A DNA stretch of 64,000 bases from Streptomyces puniciscabiei (GTDB taxonomy: Bacteria; Actinomycetota; Actinomycetes; Streptomycetales; Streptomycetaceae), in NCBI RefSeq assembly GCF_006715785.1, contig NZ_VFNX01000008.1, forward strand, positions 1-64,000, in the 5' to 3' direction. Shown one piece after another: positions 25,261 through 34,487 of the stretch. The notes beneath the pieces were generated by a model. The model ran no database searches, was not told where the DNA came from, and worked only from the letters and a program-made list of their open reading frames with translations. The stretch's first letter is position 1. Every line of letters begins with the position of its first letter. Both the position numbers and the translations under genes were made by a program.

Positions 25261-26138
25261 CCCTGCTGCGCCCGCCCTCAGCCACCACACCCGACCGGCC
25301 GGCCGCCCGGACCCGCACGCGACGGGGCCGTGCCGACCGCAAGCCCCGGTTCCTCGTCGCCGCCACCGCGCTCTTCTTCGCTCTGCTCTACCTGCCCATC
25401 GCCGTCGTCGCCCTGTTCTCCTTCAACACCAAGAAGTCCCTGACCGTCTTCGGCGGGTTCAGCCTGCGCTGGTACCGCGCCTTCCTCCACGACGACGTCC
25501 TGCTCTCCTCCCTGGGCACCAGCCTGCGGATCTCCCTGGTGGCGATGGCCGGTTCGGTCGTCCTCGGGGTGGCGCTCGCCCTCGGCCTGGTGCGCTGCCG
25601 CACCCGCCTCGGCTCACTGGCCGGGCTGATCATGCTGGTGCCGCTCATCACGCCGGAAATCGTCACCGGCGTCGCCTCGATGCTGCTCTTCAAGGGCCTG
25701 GGCGTGGCCCTGTCCACATCGACGGTGATGCTCGCCGAGATCACGTTCTCCATCTCCTACGTCACCGTCATCCTCCGCTCCCGGGTCGCCGCACTGAACC
25801 CGGAGGTGGAGGAGGCCGCCATGGACCTCGGCGCCACCCGCTGGCAGGCGGTGCGCCTGGTGACCCTGCCCGCCCTGCTGCCCGCCGTCCTGGCCAGCGC
25901 GGTCCTGATCTTCGCGCTCGTCTTCGACGACTTCGTCCTCGCCTACTTCACCACCGGTGTGGACCCGCAGCCGCTGTCGGTGCGGATCTACTCGGCGATC
26001 CGCTTCGGGGTCCAGCCCACCATCAACGCCGTCGGCACGCTGATGCTCGCGGGCTCCATCGCCCTGATCGCCCTCGCCCTTTTCATCCCGCGCCTCTTCG
26101 GCCGCCGCGGCGGCCTCGACATCCTCTCCGGAGAGTGA
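25257..26138 (+). CDS. potC: ABC transporter permease (PotC-like)
   Basis: The 293-residue permease has a basic N-terminal tail, hydrophobic spans such as FALLYLPIAVVALFSFN and LIMLVPLITPEIVTGVASML, and the EAA loop EEAAMDLGATRWQAVRLVTLP. The ATG at 25257 overlaps the stop of the first permease gene (ATGA), so the two subunits are made together. Three bases follow before the ATPase gene. Confidence 0.85.
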   Translation: MTLLRPPSATTPDRPAARTRTRRGRADRKPRFLVAATALFFALLYLPIAVVALFSFNTKKSLTVFGGFSLRWYRAFLHDDVLLSSLGTSLRISLVAMAGSVVLGVALALGLVRCRTRLGSLAGLIMLVPLITPEIVTGVASMLLFKGLGVALSTSTVMLAEITFSISYVTVILRSRVAALNPEVEEAAMDLGATRWQAVRLVTLPALLPAVLASAVLIFALVFDDFVLAYFTTGVDPQPLSVRIYSAIRFGVQPTINAVGTLMLAGSIALIALALFIPRLFGRRGGLDILSGE

Positions 26139-26141
26139 CCC

Positions 26142-27212
26142 ATGGACGCGACCCCCGCCGTCCGCCTCGACGGCGTCTCCAAGCAGTTCGCACACTCATA
26201 CGCCGTCCACCGCCTCGACCTCGACATCGAGGCCGGCCACTTCTTCTCCCTGCTGGGCCCCTCCGGCTGCGGCAAGACCACCACGCTGCGCATGATCGGC
26301 GGGTTCAGCGATCCCAGCGAGGGCTCGGTGCTGCTCGCCGGCGAGGACGTGACCGCTCTGCCGCCGAACCGGCGCAACGTCAACACGGTCTTCCAGAGCT
26401 ACGCCCTCTTCGACCACCTGAGCGTCGCCGACAACGTCGCCTTCGGCCTCCGGCGCAAGGGCACCGACAAGGCGGAGACCCGGCAGCGCGTCGGCGAGAT
26501 GCTGGAACTGGTCCAGCTCACCGGGCTCGCCGACCGCAAGCCCCGTACGCTCTCCGGCGGCCAGCGCCAGCGCGTCGCCCTGGCCCGCGCGCTGGTCAAC
26601 CGACCGGCCGTGCTGCTCCTCGACGAGCCGCTGGCGGCCCTGGACCTGAAGCTGCGCCGGCAGATGCAGGTGGAGCTGAAGCAGATCCAGCGCGAGGTCG
26701 GCATCACCTTCGTCTTCGTCACCCACGACCAGGACGAGGCGCTGACCATGTCCGACCGGATCGCCGTGATGAACGAGGGCCGCATCGAGCAGTGCGGCAC
26801 CCCCGAAGACGTCTACGAGCACCCCGCCGGCCGGTTCGTGGCCTCCTTCATGGGCACGTCCAACCTGATGACCGGCACCTACCGGGGCGGCGAGGTCGCC
26901 CTCGACCAGGGCCCCGCCCTGCCGGTGGGCCGCCGCAGCGGCATCGCGGACGGCACCGCCGTCAGCGTGTCCGTGCGCCCCGAGAAGATCTGGCTGTCGG
27001 ACTTCGAACCGGGCATGTCGGTGCTCTCCGGGGTGATCCGCGAGACGGTCTACAGCGGCCCGACGACCACCTACCTGATCGAACTCGCCCCGGGCGTCAC
27101 GCTGTCCGTGCTGGAGCAGAACACCGCCCGCGCCCGCATGGAGGACCGCTGGAGCGGCGGCGAGACCGTGCAGTTCGGCTGGCGGCCCGAACACTGCCTG
27201 GTCCTGGCCTGA
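26142..27212 (+). CDS. potA: ABC transporter ATP-binding protein (PotA-like)
   Basis: The 356-residue ATPase shows Walker A GPSGCGKTT, Q-loop VFQSYALF, signature LSGGQRQRVALARAL, Walker B VLLLDEPLAALD and the switch VTHDQDEA. A C-terminal TOBE-type beta domain (residues ~250-356) is typical of polyamine and sugar importers. It powers the permease pair encoded just upstream. Confidence 0.9.
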   Translation: MDATPAVRLDGVSKQFAHSYAVHRLDLDIEAGHFFSLLGPSGCGKTTTLRMIGGFSDPSEGSVLLAGEDVTALPPNRRNVNTVFQSYALFDHLSVADNVAFGLRRKGTDKAETRQRVGEMLELVQLTGLADRKPRTLSGGQRQRVALARALVNRPAVLLLDEPLAALDLKLRRQMQVELKQIQREVGITFVFVTHDQDEALTMSDRIAVMNEGRIEQCGTPEDVYEHPAGRFVASFMGTSNLMTGTYRGGEVALDQGPALPVGRRSGIADGTAVSVSVRPEKIWLSDFEPGMSVLSGVIRETVYSGPTTTYLIELAPGVTLSVLEQNTARARMEDRWSGGETVQFGWRPEHCLVLA

Positions 27213-27221
27213 CCCCGCCCC

Positions 27222-28553
27222 ATGACGAAAGCGAATGCGATGCATCACGACGTGATCGTGCTCGGCGCGGGTCTCGCCGGACTCGCCGCCGCCCGGGACC
27301 TGGCCCGGGCCGGCACCGACGTGCTGGTCCTGGAGGCCCGGGACCGCGTCGGCGGCCGGGTCGAGCAGACCCACGCCCCCGACGGCCGCACCGTCCAGCT
27401 GGGCGGCGAGGTCGTCGGCCATGCCCACACCGCCTACCTCGGCCTCGCCGAGGAACTCGGCCTGGAACTGGTGCCCAGCTACGTGGCCGAACCCGGCCGC
27501 ATCACCCGCGCCACACCCGAGGGCCTCTCGGCCGGCGACCCGCCCCACTGGTTCGGCCCGGGCGACGCGGCCCAGCACGAGGCACTCGGCAGGGAGTTCG
27601 GCGACCTCGCCGCGACCGTCGATCCCGACGACCCGTGGTCGCACCCGGAGGCGACCACCCTGGACCGGCTGTCCGTCGCCGACTGGCTGCGCTCCCGCCA
27701 TGCCACGCCCGCCGTGGTACGGCTGTGGGACATCGGCCAACTGGCCCTGGCGGGCGGGTCGTACGAGCGGATCTCGCTGCTGGCCGCGCTGCGCAAGAGC
27801 GCGGCGGTGCCCGGTACCGGCGACTACGACTACGCCGGCTGGGAGGGGCTGCGCCTGGCGGCAGGGTCGGCGACCCTCGCCGAGGTCATGGCGCGAGAGC
27901 TGGGCCCCCGCATCCGCCTCGGCGCGCCCGTCGCCGCGGTCGACGCGCGCCCCGGCCGCTGCACCGTGCGCCTGCTCACCGGCGAGGTCCTCACCACGGC
28001 GGCCGTGGTGAGTGCGCTGCCCGTGGGACCGCTGCGGTCGGTCCACATCACGGGGGTGAGTGACGCCCGCCTGGCCTCGCTGCACCGGCAACGCCAGGCG
28101 GTCGCCGCGAAGTTCGCCGCCGTCTACGACCGTCCCTTCTGGCGCGCCGACGGCCTCAGCGGCCTGTCCGAGACCGAGGGGATCCTGGGGAGCACCTGGC
28201 CGCAGAACGAGGGAGTGCTCTCGGCGCTGATCCCGCCCGAGCGCTACGGCGTCCTGCTGGGCACCCCGCCGCGGCTGCGCACCCCGGAGCTGCTCGCCGA
28301 GATCGCCGCCATGTTCGGCACGGAGGCACTCCGGCCGACCGCCTGCCACCTCCGGCTGTGGGGCACCGACCCGTGGACGCAGGGCTACGTCACCCAGTGG
28401 CCACCAGGTGAGGTCATGGCGGTCGGCCCGCTGCACGGCACCCACGAACCGCCGTTCTACGTGTGCGGCTCGGACCAGTGGGTCGCCGGATACATGGAAG
28501 GCGCCGTCCGCACCGGCCGCGCCGCCGCCGAGGAGGCACTGCGCCGTGGCTGA
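27222..28553 (+). CDS. Flavin-containing amine oxidase
   Basis: The 443-residue product begins with the FAD-binding motif VIVLGAGLAGLAAARDLARAG and the adjacent VLEARDRVGGRV, then a substrate-binding middle and a C-terminal FAD segment (VCGSDQWVAGYMEGAVRTGRAAA). It oxidises an amine to an aldehyde with release of ammonia or an amine and H2O2. An alternative start is ATG 27240 (MHHDVIVLG). The next gene, an aldehyde dehydrogenase, overlaps it by 8 nt and would remove the aldehyde. Confidence 0.85.
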   Translation: MTKANAMHHDVIVLGAGLAGLAAARDLARAGTDVLVLEARDRVGGRVEQTHAPDGRTVQLGGEVVGHAHTAYLGLAEELGLELVPSYVAEPGRITRATPEGLSAGDPPHWFGPGDAAQHEALGREFGDLAATVDPDDPWSHPEATTLDRLSVADWLRSRHATPAVVRLWDIGQLALAGGSYERISLLAALRKSAAVPGTGDYDYAGWEGLRLAAGSATLAEVMARELGPRIRLGAPVAAVDARPGRCTVRLLTGEVLTTAAVVSALPVGPLRSVHITGVSDARLASLHRQRQAVAAKFAAVYDRPFWRADGLSGLSETEGILGSTWPQNEGVLSALIPPERYGVLLGTPPRLRTPELLAEIAAMFGTEALRPTACHLRLWGTDPWTQGYVTQWPPGEVMAVGPLHGTHEPPFYVCGSDQWVAGYMEGAVRTGRAAAEEALRRG

Positions 28554-29979
28554 CACCCCTCCCCTCACGGCAGTTCTGAACCACATCGCCGGCCAGGACG
28601 TCCCGGCCGTCTCCGGAGCCACACTGCGACTGATCGACCCCGCGACCGCACTCCCCCACGGACTGGCCCCGCTCTCCGGCCCCGAGGACGTCGACTCCGC
28701 CTGCCGGGCGGCCGAGGACGCCTTCGACGGCTGGTCGGCCACGACACCGGCGCACCGGCAGACCGCGCTGCTGCGCATCGCCGACGCGGTGGAACGGGAG
28801 GCGGAAGCCCTGGCAGGTGCGGAGGTGAACGACACCGGCAAGCCGCGCGCCCTCTTCCTCGCGGACGAGCTGCCCGCGATCGTGGATGTGCTGCGGTACT
28901 TCGCCGGGGCGGCCCGGAATCTGCCGGGTGCCGCGGCCGCCGAGTACACCCCCGGCCGCACCTCCGTCCTGCGCCGCGATCCGGTGGGCGTGTGCGCCCA
29001 GATCACGCCGTGGAACTACCCGCTGATGATGGCCGTGTGGAAGATCGCTCCGGCGCTGGCCGCGGGCAACACCGTCGTCCTGAAGCCGTCCGACTCCACG
29101 CCCTCCACCGCCACGCTCCTCGCCCGGCTGGCCGCCGAGCATCTGCCGCCGGGCGTGCTCAACGTCGTGTGCGGCGGCCGGGACACCGGACGCCTGCTCG
29201 TCGCCCACCCCCACGTCCGGATGGTCGCCGTCACCGGCAGCGTCCGTGCCGGACAGGAGATCGCCGCCGCGGCGGGGGCCGACCTGAAGCGGCTCCATCT
29301 CGAACTCGGCGGGAACGCACCGGTGTTGATCCACGAGGACGCCGATCTCGACGAGGCGGTCGAGCAGCTGTCGTACCTGTCCTTCTACAACGCGGGTCAG
29401 GACTGCACGGCGGCCGCCAGGATCCTGGTCCACCGGCGCATCCACGACACCTTCCTGGACGCCTTCGCCCAGCGGGCCGCGCAGCGCAGGCCCGGCACGT
29501 CCGCCGACGCCCGCGCCGACTTCGGCCCGCTGGCCAGCGCCGCCCAACTCGTATCGGTGGGCGGCCTGTTGCGACGTCTCCCGGCCCATGCCGAGATCGT
29601 CACCGGGGGCGCGGCCCTCCCGCGTCCGGGCTACTTCCACGAGGCCACGGTGGTGGCAGGGGTCCGGCAGGAGGACGAGATCGTGCGGAGCGAGGTGTTC
29701 GGGCCGGTCGTCACCGTCCAGCCCTTCGTCGACGAGGCCGACGCCGTCCGCATGGCGAACGCCGTGCCGCAGGGGCTGGCCGCGAGCGTCTGGACCCGCG
29801 ACCACGACCGCGCGATGCGCGCGAGCCGGGCCCTGCGCACCGGCATCGTCTGGGTCAACACCCATGGCACCACCGTCTCGGAGATGCCGCACGGCGGCGT
29901 ACGGCACTCCGGTTACGGAAGCGACCTCTCCCTCGCGGGCCTGCTCGACTACACCCAGGTCAAGCACGTCATGCTGTGA
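28546..29979 (+). CDS. Aldehyde dehydrogenase (betaine/aminobutyraldehyde type)
   Basis: The 477-residue NAD-dependent enzyme has PWNYPLMMAVWKIAPALAAG, the cofactor loop TGSVRAGQEIA, general base LELGGNAPV and catalytic Cys in YNAGQDCTAA, with VFGPVVTVQPF near the C-terminus. It oxidises an aldehyde to its acid, probably the amine-oxidase product. GTG at 28546 is chosen (GGAGG upstream); it overlaps the amine oxidase stop. No further gene follows on this strand. Confidence 0.9.
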   Translation: MADTPPLTAVLNHIAGQDVPAVSGATLRLIDPATALPHGLAPLSGPEDVDSACRAAEDAFDGWSATTPAHRQTALLRIADAVEREAEALAGAEVNDTGKPRALFLADELPAIVDVLRYFAGAARNLPGAAAAEYTPGRTSVLRRDPVGVCAQITPWNYPLMMAVWKIAPALAAGNTVVLKPSDSTPSTATLLARLAAEHLPPGVLNVVCGGRDTGRLLVAHPHVRMVAVTGSVRAGQEIAAAAGADLKRLHLELGGNAPVLIHEDADLDEAVEQLSYLSFYNAGQDCTAAARILVHRRIHDTFLDAFAQRAAQRRPGTSADARADFGPLASAAQLVSVGGLLRRLPAHAEIVTGGAALPRPGYFHEATVVAGVRQEDEIVRSEVFGPVVTVQPFVDEADAVRMANAVPQGLAASVWTRDHDRAMRASRALRTGIVWVNTHGTTVSEMPHGGVRHSGYGSDLSLAGLLDYTQVKHVML

Positions 29980-30194
29980 CGCCCGTCCGGCAAGGCGGTC
30001 ATCCGAGCGCGGCAAAGAGGTTCTGGACCAACGCCCGCTGCTCACCGGGCAGTTGCTGCCCGCCACGTCCGCCATCGCGTCCAGCGACGATCCGGTTCGA
30101 CGCGGTCGGCTGTCTCAGTTCGCCTCCGGTACCGGGGTGACCGCAGGGCCGGCCGACCAGCCGGGGGCGTCGCGGGGGCCTCGATCGGCAGCGT
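29980..30194. terminator. Convergent intergenic region with short hairpin
   Basis: Between the aldehyde dehydrogenase and the convergent SDR gene is a perfect 7-bp stem with a 3-nt loop (CGGGCAG TTG CTGCCCG, 30046-30062), which could end either transcript. No coding potential that I trust is seen here. Confidence 0.4.
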
Positions 30195-30953
30195 CTACGG
30201 GAAGAACCGGCCCGCGCTCGGGTGGTCCTGGGCACCGTCCACACAGATGTTGGTGCCGTTGATCCCGCCGGCGCGGGCCGACAGGAGGAAGCACGCCACG
30301 TCCGCCACCTCGTGCAGCTCGACCAGCCGCCCACGGGGGAAGTCGTCGCGGGCGAAAGCCTCGTACTGCTCCGGCCGGTTGTCCCGGAACCAGGCCCAAC
30401 CCCCGCCCTCGAACATCACCGAACCCGGACTGAGCGCATTCACCCGGATGTTGCGCGGGCCGAGCTCCTGGCCGAGGGTGGCCGCGAGGTGGATCTCCGC
30501 CGCCTTCGCCGAGGCGTACGACGACCTGGGTCCCGGCTTCCACCCCGTGATCGACGCCACTATGAGCGCGCTGCCGCCCCCGCGCCGCTCGAAGTGGGGC
30601 ACCGCGGTGCGGATGGCGTGGGCGGCATGCAGCACGTTCAACTCGTACGTCCGCAGCCAGTCCTCGGGCGTCGAATCCAGCAGCCCACCGCCGTACACAC
30701 CGCCGGCGTTGGCCACCAGCAGGTCGAGCCCGCCCATCTGCTCGGCCGCCTCGTCCACGGCCCGGGCGAGCGCGTCCGGATCCGTGACGTCCGCCTGGAC
30801 GCCGGGGAGTCCGGACTCCTTCAGCCGGTCCGGATCCCGTCCGCAGACGGTGACCGCCGCCCCCTCTGCCTGCAGCGCCCGGCCGATGGCCAGTCCGATG
30901 CCGCTGCTTCCCCCGGTGATGAAAGCCGTCTTCCCCGTAAGTCCCAGATCCAC
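30195..30953 (-). CDS. Short-chain dehydrogenase/reductase
   Basis: This 252-residue classical SDR has TGGSSGIGLAIGRAL for cofactor binding, VANAGG, the catalytic Ser in VASITG, and SSYASAKAA with Tyr-x-x-x-Lys, ending with the usual GINGTNICVDGAQ. The start is GTG (MDLGLTGKTAF). It stands alone on the minus strand, divergent from a VOC protein gene. Substrate unknown. Confidence 0.9.
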   Translation of the reverse strand: MDLGLTGKTAFITGGSSGIGLAIGRALQAEGAAVTVCGRDPDRLKESGLPGVQADVTDPDALARAVDEAAEQMGGLDLLVANAGGVYGGGLLDSTPEDWLRTYELNVLHAAHAIRTAVPHFERRGGGSALIVASITGWKPGPRSSYASAKAAEIHLAATLGQELGPRNIRVNALSPGSVMFEGGGWAWFRDNRPEQYEAFARDDFPRGRLVELHEVADVACFLLSARAGGINGTNICVDGAQDHPSAGRFFP

Positions 30954-31141
30954 GGTGGCAGCCTGTCACCGGACGTCGAAACGATCAACCCACCTGATTC
31001 CGCGGCCGAATGCGAAGGTCGAGCAGGCTGGTCGTTCGCTGTCACATTTCCTCGGCTCGGCGCGTCATCCGGACGGACCGCGAGACACGGTCCATGTGAG
31101 GGGTTCCGCCGACGAGGCGCATGACGAACGAGGAGAACGCG

Positions 31142-31537
31142 ATGTTGAAGAACCTGATGTACGTGACGGTCTATGTGACCGACCAGGACCGGGCTCTGGC
31201 GTTCTACACGGAGGGTCTCGGACTGCAGAAGCGTGTCGATCAACCGGGTCCTGACGGGCGCTTCCTGACAGTCGCTCCGGGCGATGCCTCGGTCGAGATC
31301 ATCCTGTGGCCGGGCAAACCGGGGCAGGGCCCGGCGGCCGAGGGCGGGGAGCCGGGTGTCGTGCCGGGTCCGGTGTTCCTCGAGTCCGACGACCTGGCCG
31401 AAGAGTTCAAGGCGCTGCGGGCGCGGGGCGTCGGGTTCGCCGAACCTGAGCCGGTCCCTTATCCCTTCGGCGTCCGCGCCACGGCGTTCGATCCCGACGG
31501 CAACCGGATCGAGCTCCGTCAGCGGGCCCGGGGCTGA
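31142..31537 (+). CDS. VOC-superfamily (glyoxalase/bleomycin-resistance-like) protein
   Basis: The 131-residue product has the paired beta-alpha-beta-beta-beta pattern: YVTVYVTDQDRALAFYTEGLG at the start and FGVRATAFDPDGNRIELRQ at the end, with the terminal Glu typical of a metal ligand. The start at 31142 is preferred because GAGGAG is 6 nt upstream; ATG 31121 is an alternative adding seven residues. Function could be dioxygenase, isomerase or drug binding; the sequence does not say. Confidence 0.85.
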   Translation: MLKNLMYVTVYVTDQDRALAFYTEGLGLQKRVDQPGPDGRFLTVAPGDASVEIILWPGKPGQGPAAEGGEPGVVPGPVFLESDDLAEEFKALRARGVGFAEPEPVPYPFGVRATAFDPDGNRIELRQRARG

Positions 31538-31610
31538 AGCAGGACGGTTGACCGGCGGCCGGCGGAACCGGACCCGAGGGGCGCCGGCTCCGCGGCCCTG
31601 CCCGGCGGTC

Positions 31611-32273
31611 CTATTCGTCCTGCTCCTCAGCCGCTGACTGCAGCTTGTCGTACCCCACGAAGGTGAAGAGGCGCGTGCCCGTCTGGAGCGGCCGGGGCCG
31701 GTCGGTGAATCGGTGCACGCCCACGGCGTGGAGTTCGTCCGGGTCGGTGACCCACTCGCGTTCGAAGCCGCGCTCCTCGAACCATGCGCAGATCAAGGGC
31801 ACACGGTCCGGTGACTTGCGGTTCCTTGTCCAGATGACCCGGCCTCCCGTCTTGCACAGTTGCGTGCATGCGTCGATGGTGCGCTCGATGTCCGACTCCA
31901 CGATGTTGCCGAACAACCCGCAGACCAGCACCACGTCGGCCGGTGCGATGCCGTCGTAGTGATCGAGCAACGCGGCGTCCGCGGCGATGGCCTCGATGCC
32001 GTGCAGCCCGGCCGCCTTGGCGGCCTCGGCCGCCAAGGCGACGTTGCGCGGGTCGAGCTCCACCAGGCGTGCGCGCACGTCCCGGCCACGGGGATGGCCG
32101 GGCAGCACACCCAGCAGGTCGCGCCCCTGACCCGCGCAGAGACTCACCACGTCCAGGGGGCCGGGAGGACAGTCGTCCAGTGCCAGACGGATGCGTTCCT
32201 GCACGGTGAGCAGTCGGCGAGCGAAGGGCGAGTCGGGCGTGTCGTACCGGTCTTGCCATGTGTGCCAGTCCAT
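31611..32273 (-). CDS. Class I SAM-dependent methyltransferase
   Basis: The 220-residue product shows the SAM-binding Rossmann motif VVSLCAGQGRDLLGVL, the acidic residue after strand 2 (LVELDPRNV), and PADVVLVCGLFGNI as motif IV. The C-terminal part (GGRVIWTRN...WFEERGF) fits the fold. It is 126 nt downstream of the Dap synthase gene on the same strand and could be read with that cluster, but the gap and its resemblance to widespread stand-alone Streptomyces methyltransferases make membership uncertain. Confidence 0.85.
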   Translation of the reverse strand: MDWHTWQDRYDTPDSPFARRLLTVQERIRLALDDCPPGPLDVVSLCAGQGRDLLGVLPGHPRGRDVRARLVELDPRNVALAAEAAKAAGLHGIEAIAADAALLDHYDGIAPADVVLVCGLFGNIVESDIERTIDACTQLCKTGGRVIWTRNRKSPDRVPLICAWFEERGFEREWVTDPDELHAVGVHRFTDRPRPLQTGTRLFTFVGYDKLQSAAEEQDE

Positions 32274-32399
32274 GCGCGGACCCTACGAGGTCCCCTCGGC
32301 GCCCTGCGGCGCTTTTTCGTGTACGCCTGCGGGCAGGACCCGGAACCCGGTAGGTGTGGCGCATTCGGGGACCGGCTGGTCGTGCGGACCGGCTCCCTG

Positions 32400-33380
32400 T
32401 CAGGTCTCCGCCTGTGCGGTGTCCTCGGCGTCGAGGATCCGATCGCCGTACAGGTCCTGCAGCCAGTTGGTCTGGTAGACGGTGTCGAGGTAGCGCTCGC
32501 CGAGGTCGGGCGCGATGGCGACCGCCGTGACGCCGCTTGTGTCATGTCGTGCCAGCCAGTCCGCGGCGGCGCTGACCACCGTTCCGGTGGAGCCGCCGAA
32601 CAGGAAACCACGCCTGGCCATGCGCCGGCACATACGGATGGTGTCCCTCTCCTCCACCTGGATCACCTCGTCCACATAGGACTCGTCCAGCAGCGGCGGG
32701 CGCATGCTCATACCGAGGCCCGGGATCATCCGGCGGCCCGGTTCGCCGCCGAACGCCACCGAGCCCACGCTGTCGACGGCGACGATCCGTACCGGCCGGT
32801 GCCACTGGCGGAAGTAGCGTGCGCACCCCATCAGGGTCCCGGTGGTGCCCGCCCCGACGAAGAGAACGTCCAGTTCGGGGAACTGACGGGCGATCTCCGG
32901 TCCGGTCGTGCGGTAGTGCGCCCACCAGTTGCCCTCGTTGGTGTACTGGCTCAGCCAGACGTATCGGTCGTCGGAGGCGCACAGCGCACGGACGTACTCG
33001 ATCCGCGTGCCCAGGAAGCCACCGTTGGAGTCCTGGTCGGCGACTATGTGAACCTCGTTGCCGAGCGCCTCCATCAGCAGTCTGGTCGACAGGTTGCAAC
33101 GGGAGTCCGTCACACACAGAAACCGGTAGCCCTTGCTCGCGGCGATCATGCTGAGCGCGACGCCCAGGTTCCCGGAGGACGATTCGACGAGGACGGAATC
33201 GGGTCCCAGCATTCCGTCGCGCTCGGCGCGCTCGACCATCTCGTTGGCGGCCTTCAGCTTGATGGAGCCTGCAAAGTTGAAGGCCTCGCACTTCAGATAG
33301 AGCGGGTATCCGCAGATCGACTCCAGGTCGACGAAGAGATCGCCCTGGTTGAACTCGTACGGAGCGGAGATGACAGGCAC
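32400..33380 (-). CDS. sbnA: 2,3-diaminopropionate biosynthesis protein SbnA-like (PLP synthase)
   Basis: The 326-residue protein belongs to the cysteine-synthase fold; NFAGSIKLKAANEM holds the PLP Lys, SSSGNLGVAL binds the substrate carboxylate, and VGAGTTGTLMG grips the PLP phosphate. SbnA condenses O-phospho-L-serine with L-glutamate to N-(1-amino-1-carboxy-2-ethyl)-glutamate, the precursor of L-2,3-diaminopropionate. The adjacent SbnB-like gene supplies the second step, which makes this assignment firm. The start is GTG with AGGAGG 7 nt upstream. It is the last gene of the five-gene NRPS cluster. Confidence 0.9.
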   Translation of the reverse strand: MPVISAPYEFNQGDLFVDLESICGYPLYLKCEAFNFAGSIKLKAANEMVERAERDGMLGPDSVLVESSSGNLGVALSMIAASKGYRFLCVTDSRCNLSTRLLMEALGNEVHIVADQDSNGGFLGTRIEYVRALCASDDRYVWLSQYTNEGNWWAHYRTTGPEIARQFPELDVLFVGAGTTGTLMGCARYFRQWHRPVRIVAVDSVGSVAFGGEPGRRMIPGLGMSMRPPLLDESYVDEVIQVEERDTIRMCRRMARRGFLFGGSTGTVVSAAADWLARHDTSGVTAVAIAPDLGERYLDTVYQTNWLQDLYGDRILDAEDTAQAET

Positions 33381-33416
33381 GGCGGACCTCCTGGTGCCGG
33401 GCCGAGGGCGACCGCC

Positions 33417-34487
33417 TCAGCCGTAGCGGCGAAGTTCGTGGAAGAAGTCATCGATGAGACGGAGGTGCCCGGCCCGGGACACCTCGTCGTAGACGTACTT
33501 GCCGACGGCGAGGTCGAGGACGCCGAGTCCGAAGGGCGAGAAGATCACGGGCCGGTCGGCCGGCGGTGTGGCGCGGCCGGCCATGACGTCGCTGAGCGTT
33601 CCGTCCAGGAAGTCACGGTTGCCGGTGAGCTGTTCCACCAGGTGGGGCGATGTGTCGGCCTTCAGGCAGTGCTCGACGTCATCGACGAAGTTGGCCGAGG
33701 CCAGCAGGACCTCGGGGGCGAGGTCGCGCAGGGACACGTGCAGGACCAGGGGGTTGTGGCCGAACCAGGCCGGGTCGCTGACGTGCGGCCGGCCGGCGAT
33801 GGTGGCGAAGACCACGAGGTCGCTGGCGCGGACGAGGTCCTCGGCGCTGTCGTGGACGGTGATGGGCGCGGTGGTGCCGGTCTGCCGTAGATAGCCGCAG
33901 AATCCGGTGGCGCTGTCGGCGGACACATCGTGCACGCCGACCGCCTCGAAGGCCCAGCCCGTGCCGGTCAGGAAGGTGTGGATGTAACGGGCGATCAGAC
34001 CCGTGCCGAAGAAGCCGACGCGGGTGGGGCGGGGGCGGCCGCGGCTGAGCCGGTCGGCGGCCAGCGCCGCCGACGCCGCGGTTCTGGTGGCGCTGATGAT
34101 CGAGCTCTCCAGGCAGGCGAACGGATAGCCCGTTTCGTGGTCGTTGAGGATGAGCACCGCGCTGGCTCGCGGCAGCCCCGCGCCGACGTTCTGCGGAAAG
34201 CTGGAGATCCACTTCAGACCGTCCACGGGGGCCGACCCGCCGAGGGAAGCCGGCAGCGCGATGATCCGCGCCGTGGGGCGGTCGGGGAAGCGCAGGAAGT
34301 ACGACGGCGGGTTGACCGTGTCACCGGCGTCGTGCAGCCGGTAGGCGGCCTCGACCAGTGCCACCAGGTGCTTCTCACGCCCGCTCAGTGCTCGCTGTAC
34401 CTGGTCCCCCGTGATCACCGCGAAGGTCGGCGCGGGAGTCCGCTCGGGCATGGCCGGCTGGGCGGCGGTCGGCAGTACGTCGGTCAT
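33417..34487 (-). CDS. sbnB: 2,3-diaminopropionate biosynthesis protein SbnB-like
   Basis: The 356-residue protein is of the ornithine-cyclodeaminase/mu-crystallin fold: KWISSFPQNVGAGLPRASA in the N-terminal barrel and VGFFGTGLIARYIHTFL as the NAD Rossmann motif. SbnB oxidatively cleaves the SbnA product to L-2,3-diaminopropionate and 2-oxoglutarate. Its ATG overlaps the dioxygenase stop (ATGA) and it precedes the SbnA-like gene by 36 nt, so the two Dap genes are co-expressed with the NRPS. Confidence 0.92.
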   Translation of the reverse strand: MTDVLPTAAQPAMPERTPAPTFAVITGDQVQRALSGREKHLVALVEAAYRLHDAGDTVNPPSYFLRFPDRPTARIIALPASLGGSAPVDGLKWISSFPQNVGAGLPRASAVLILNDHETGYPFACLESSIISATRTAASAALAADRLSRGRPRPTRVGFFGTGLIARYIHTFLTGTGWAFEAVGVHDVSADSATGFCGYLRQTGTTAPITVHDSAEDLVRASDLVVFATIAGRPHVSDPAWFGHNPLVLHVSLRDLAPEVLLASANFVDDVEHCLKADTSPHLVEQLTGNRDFLDGTLSDVMAGRATPPADRPVIFSPFGLGVLDLAVGKYVYDEVSRAGHLRLIDDFFHELRRYG

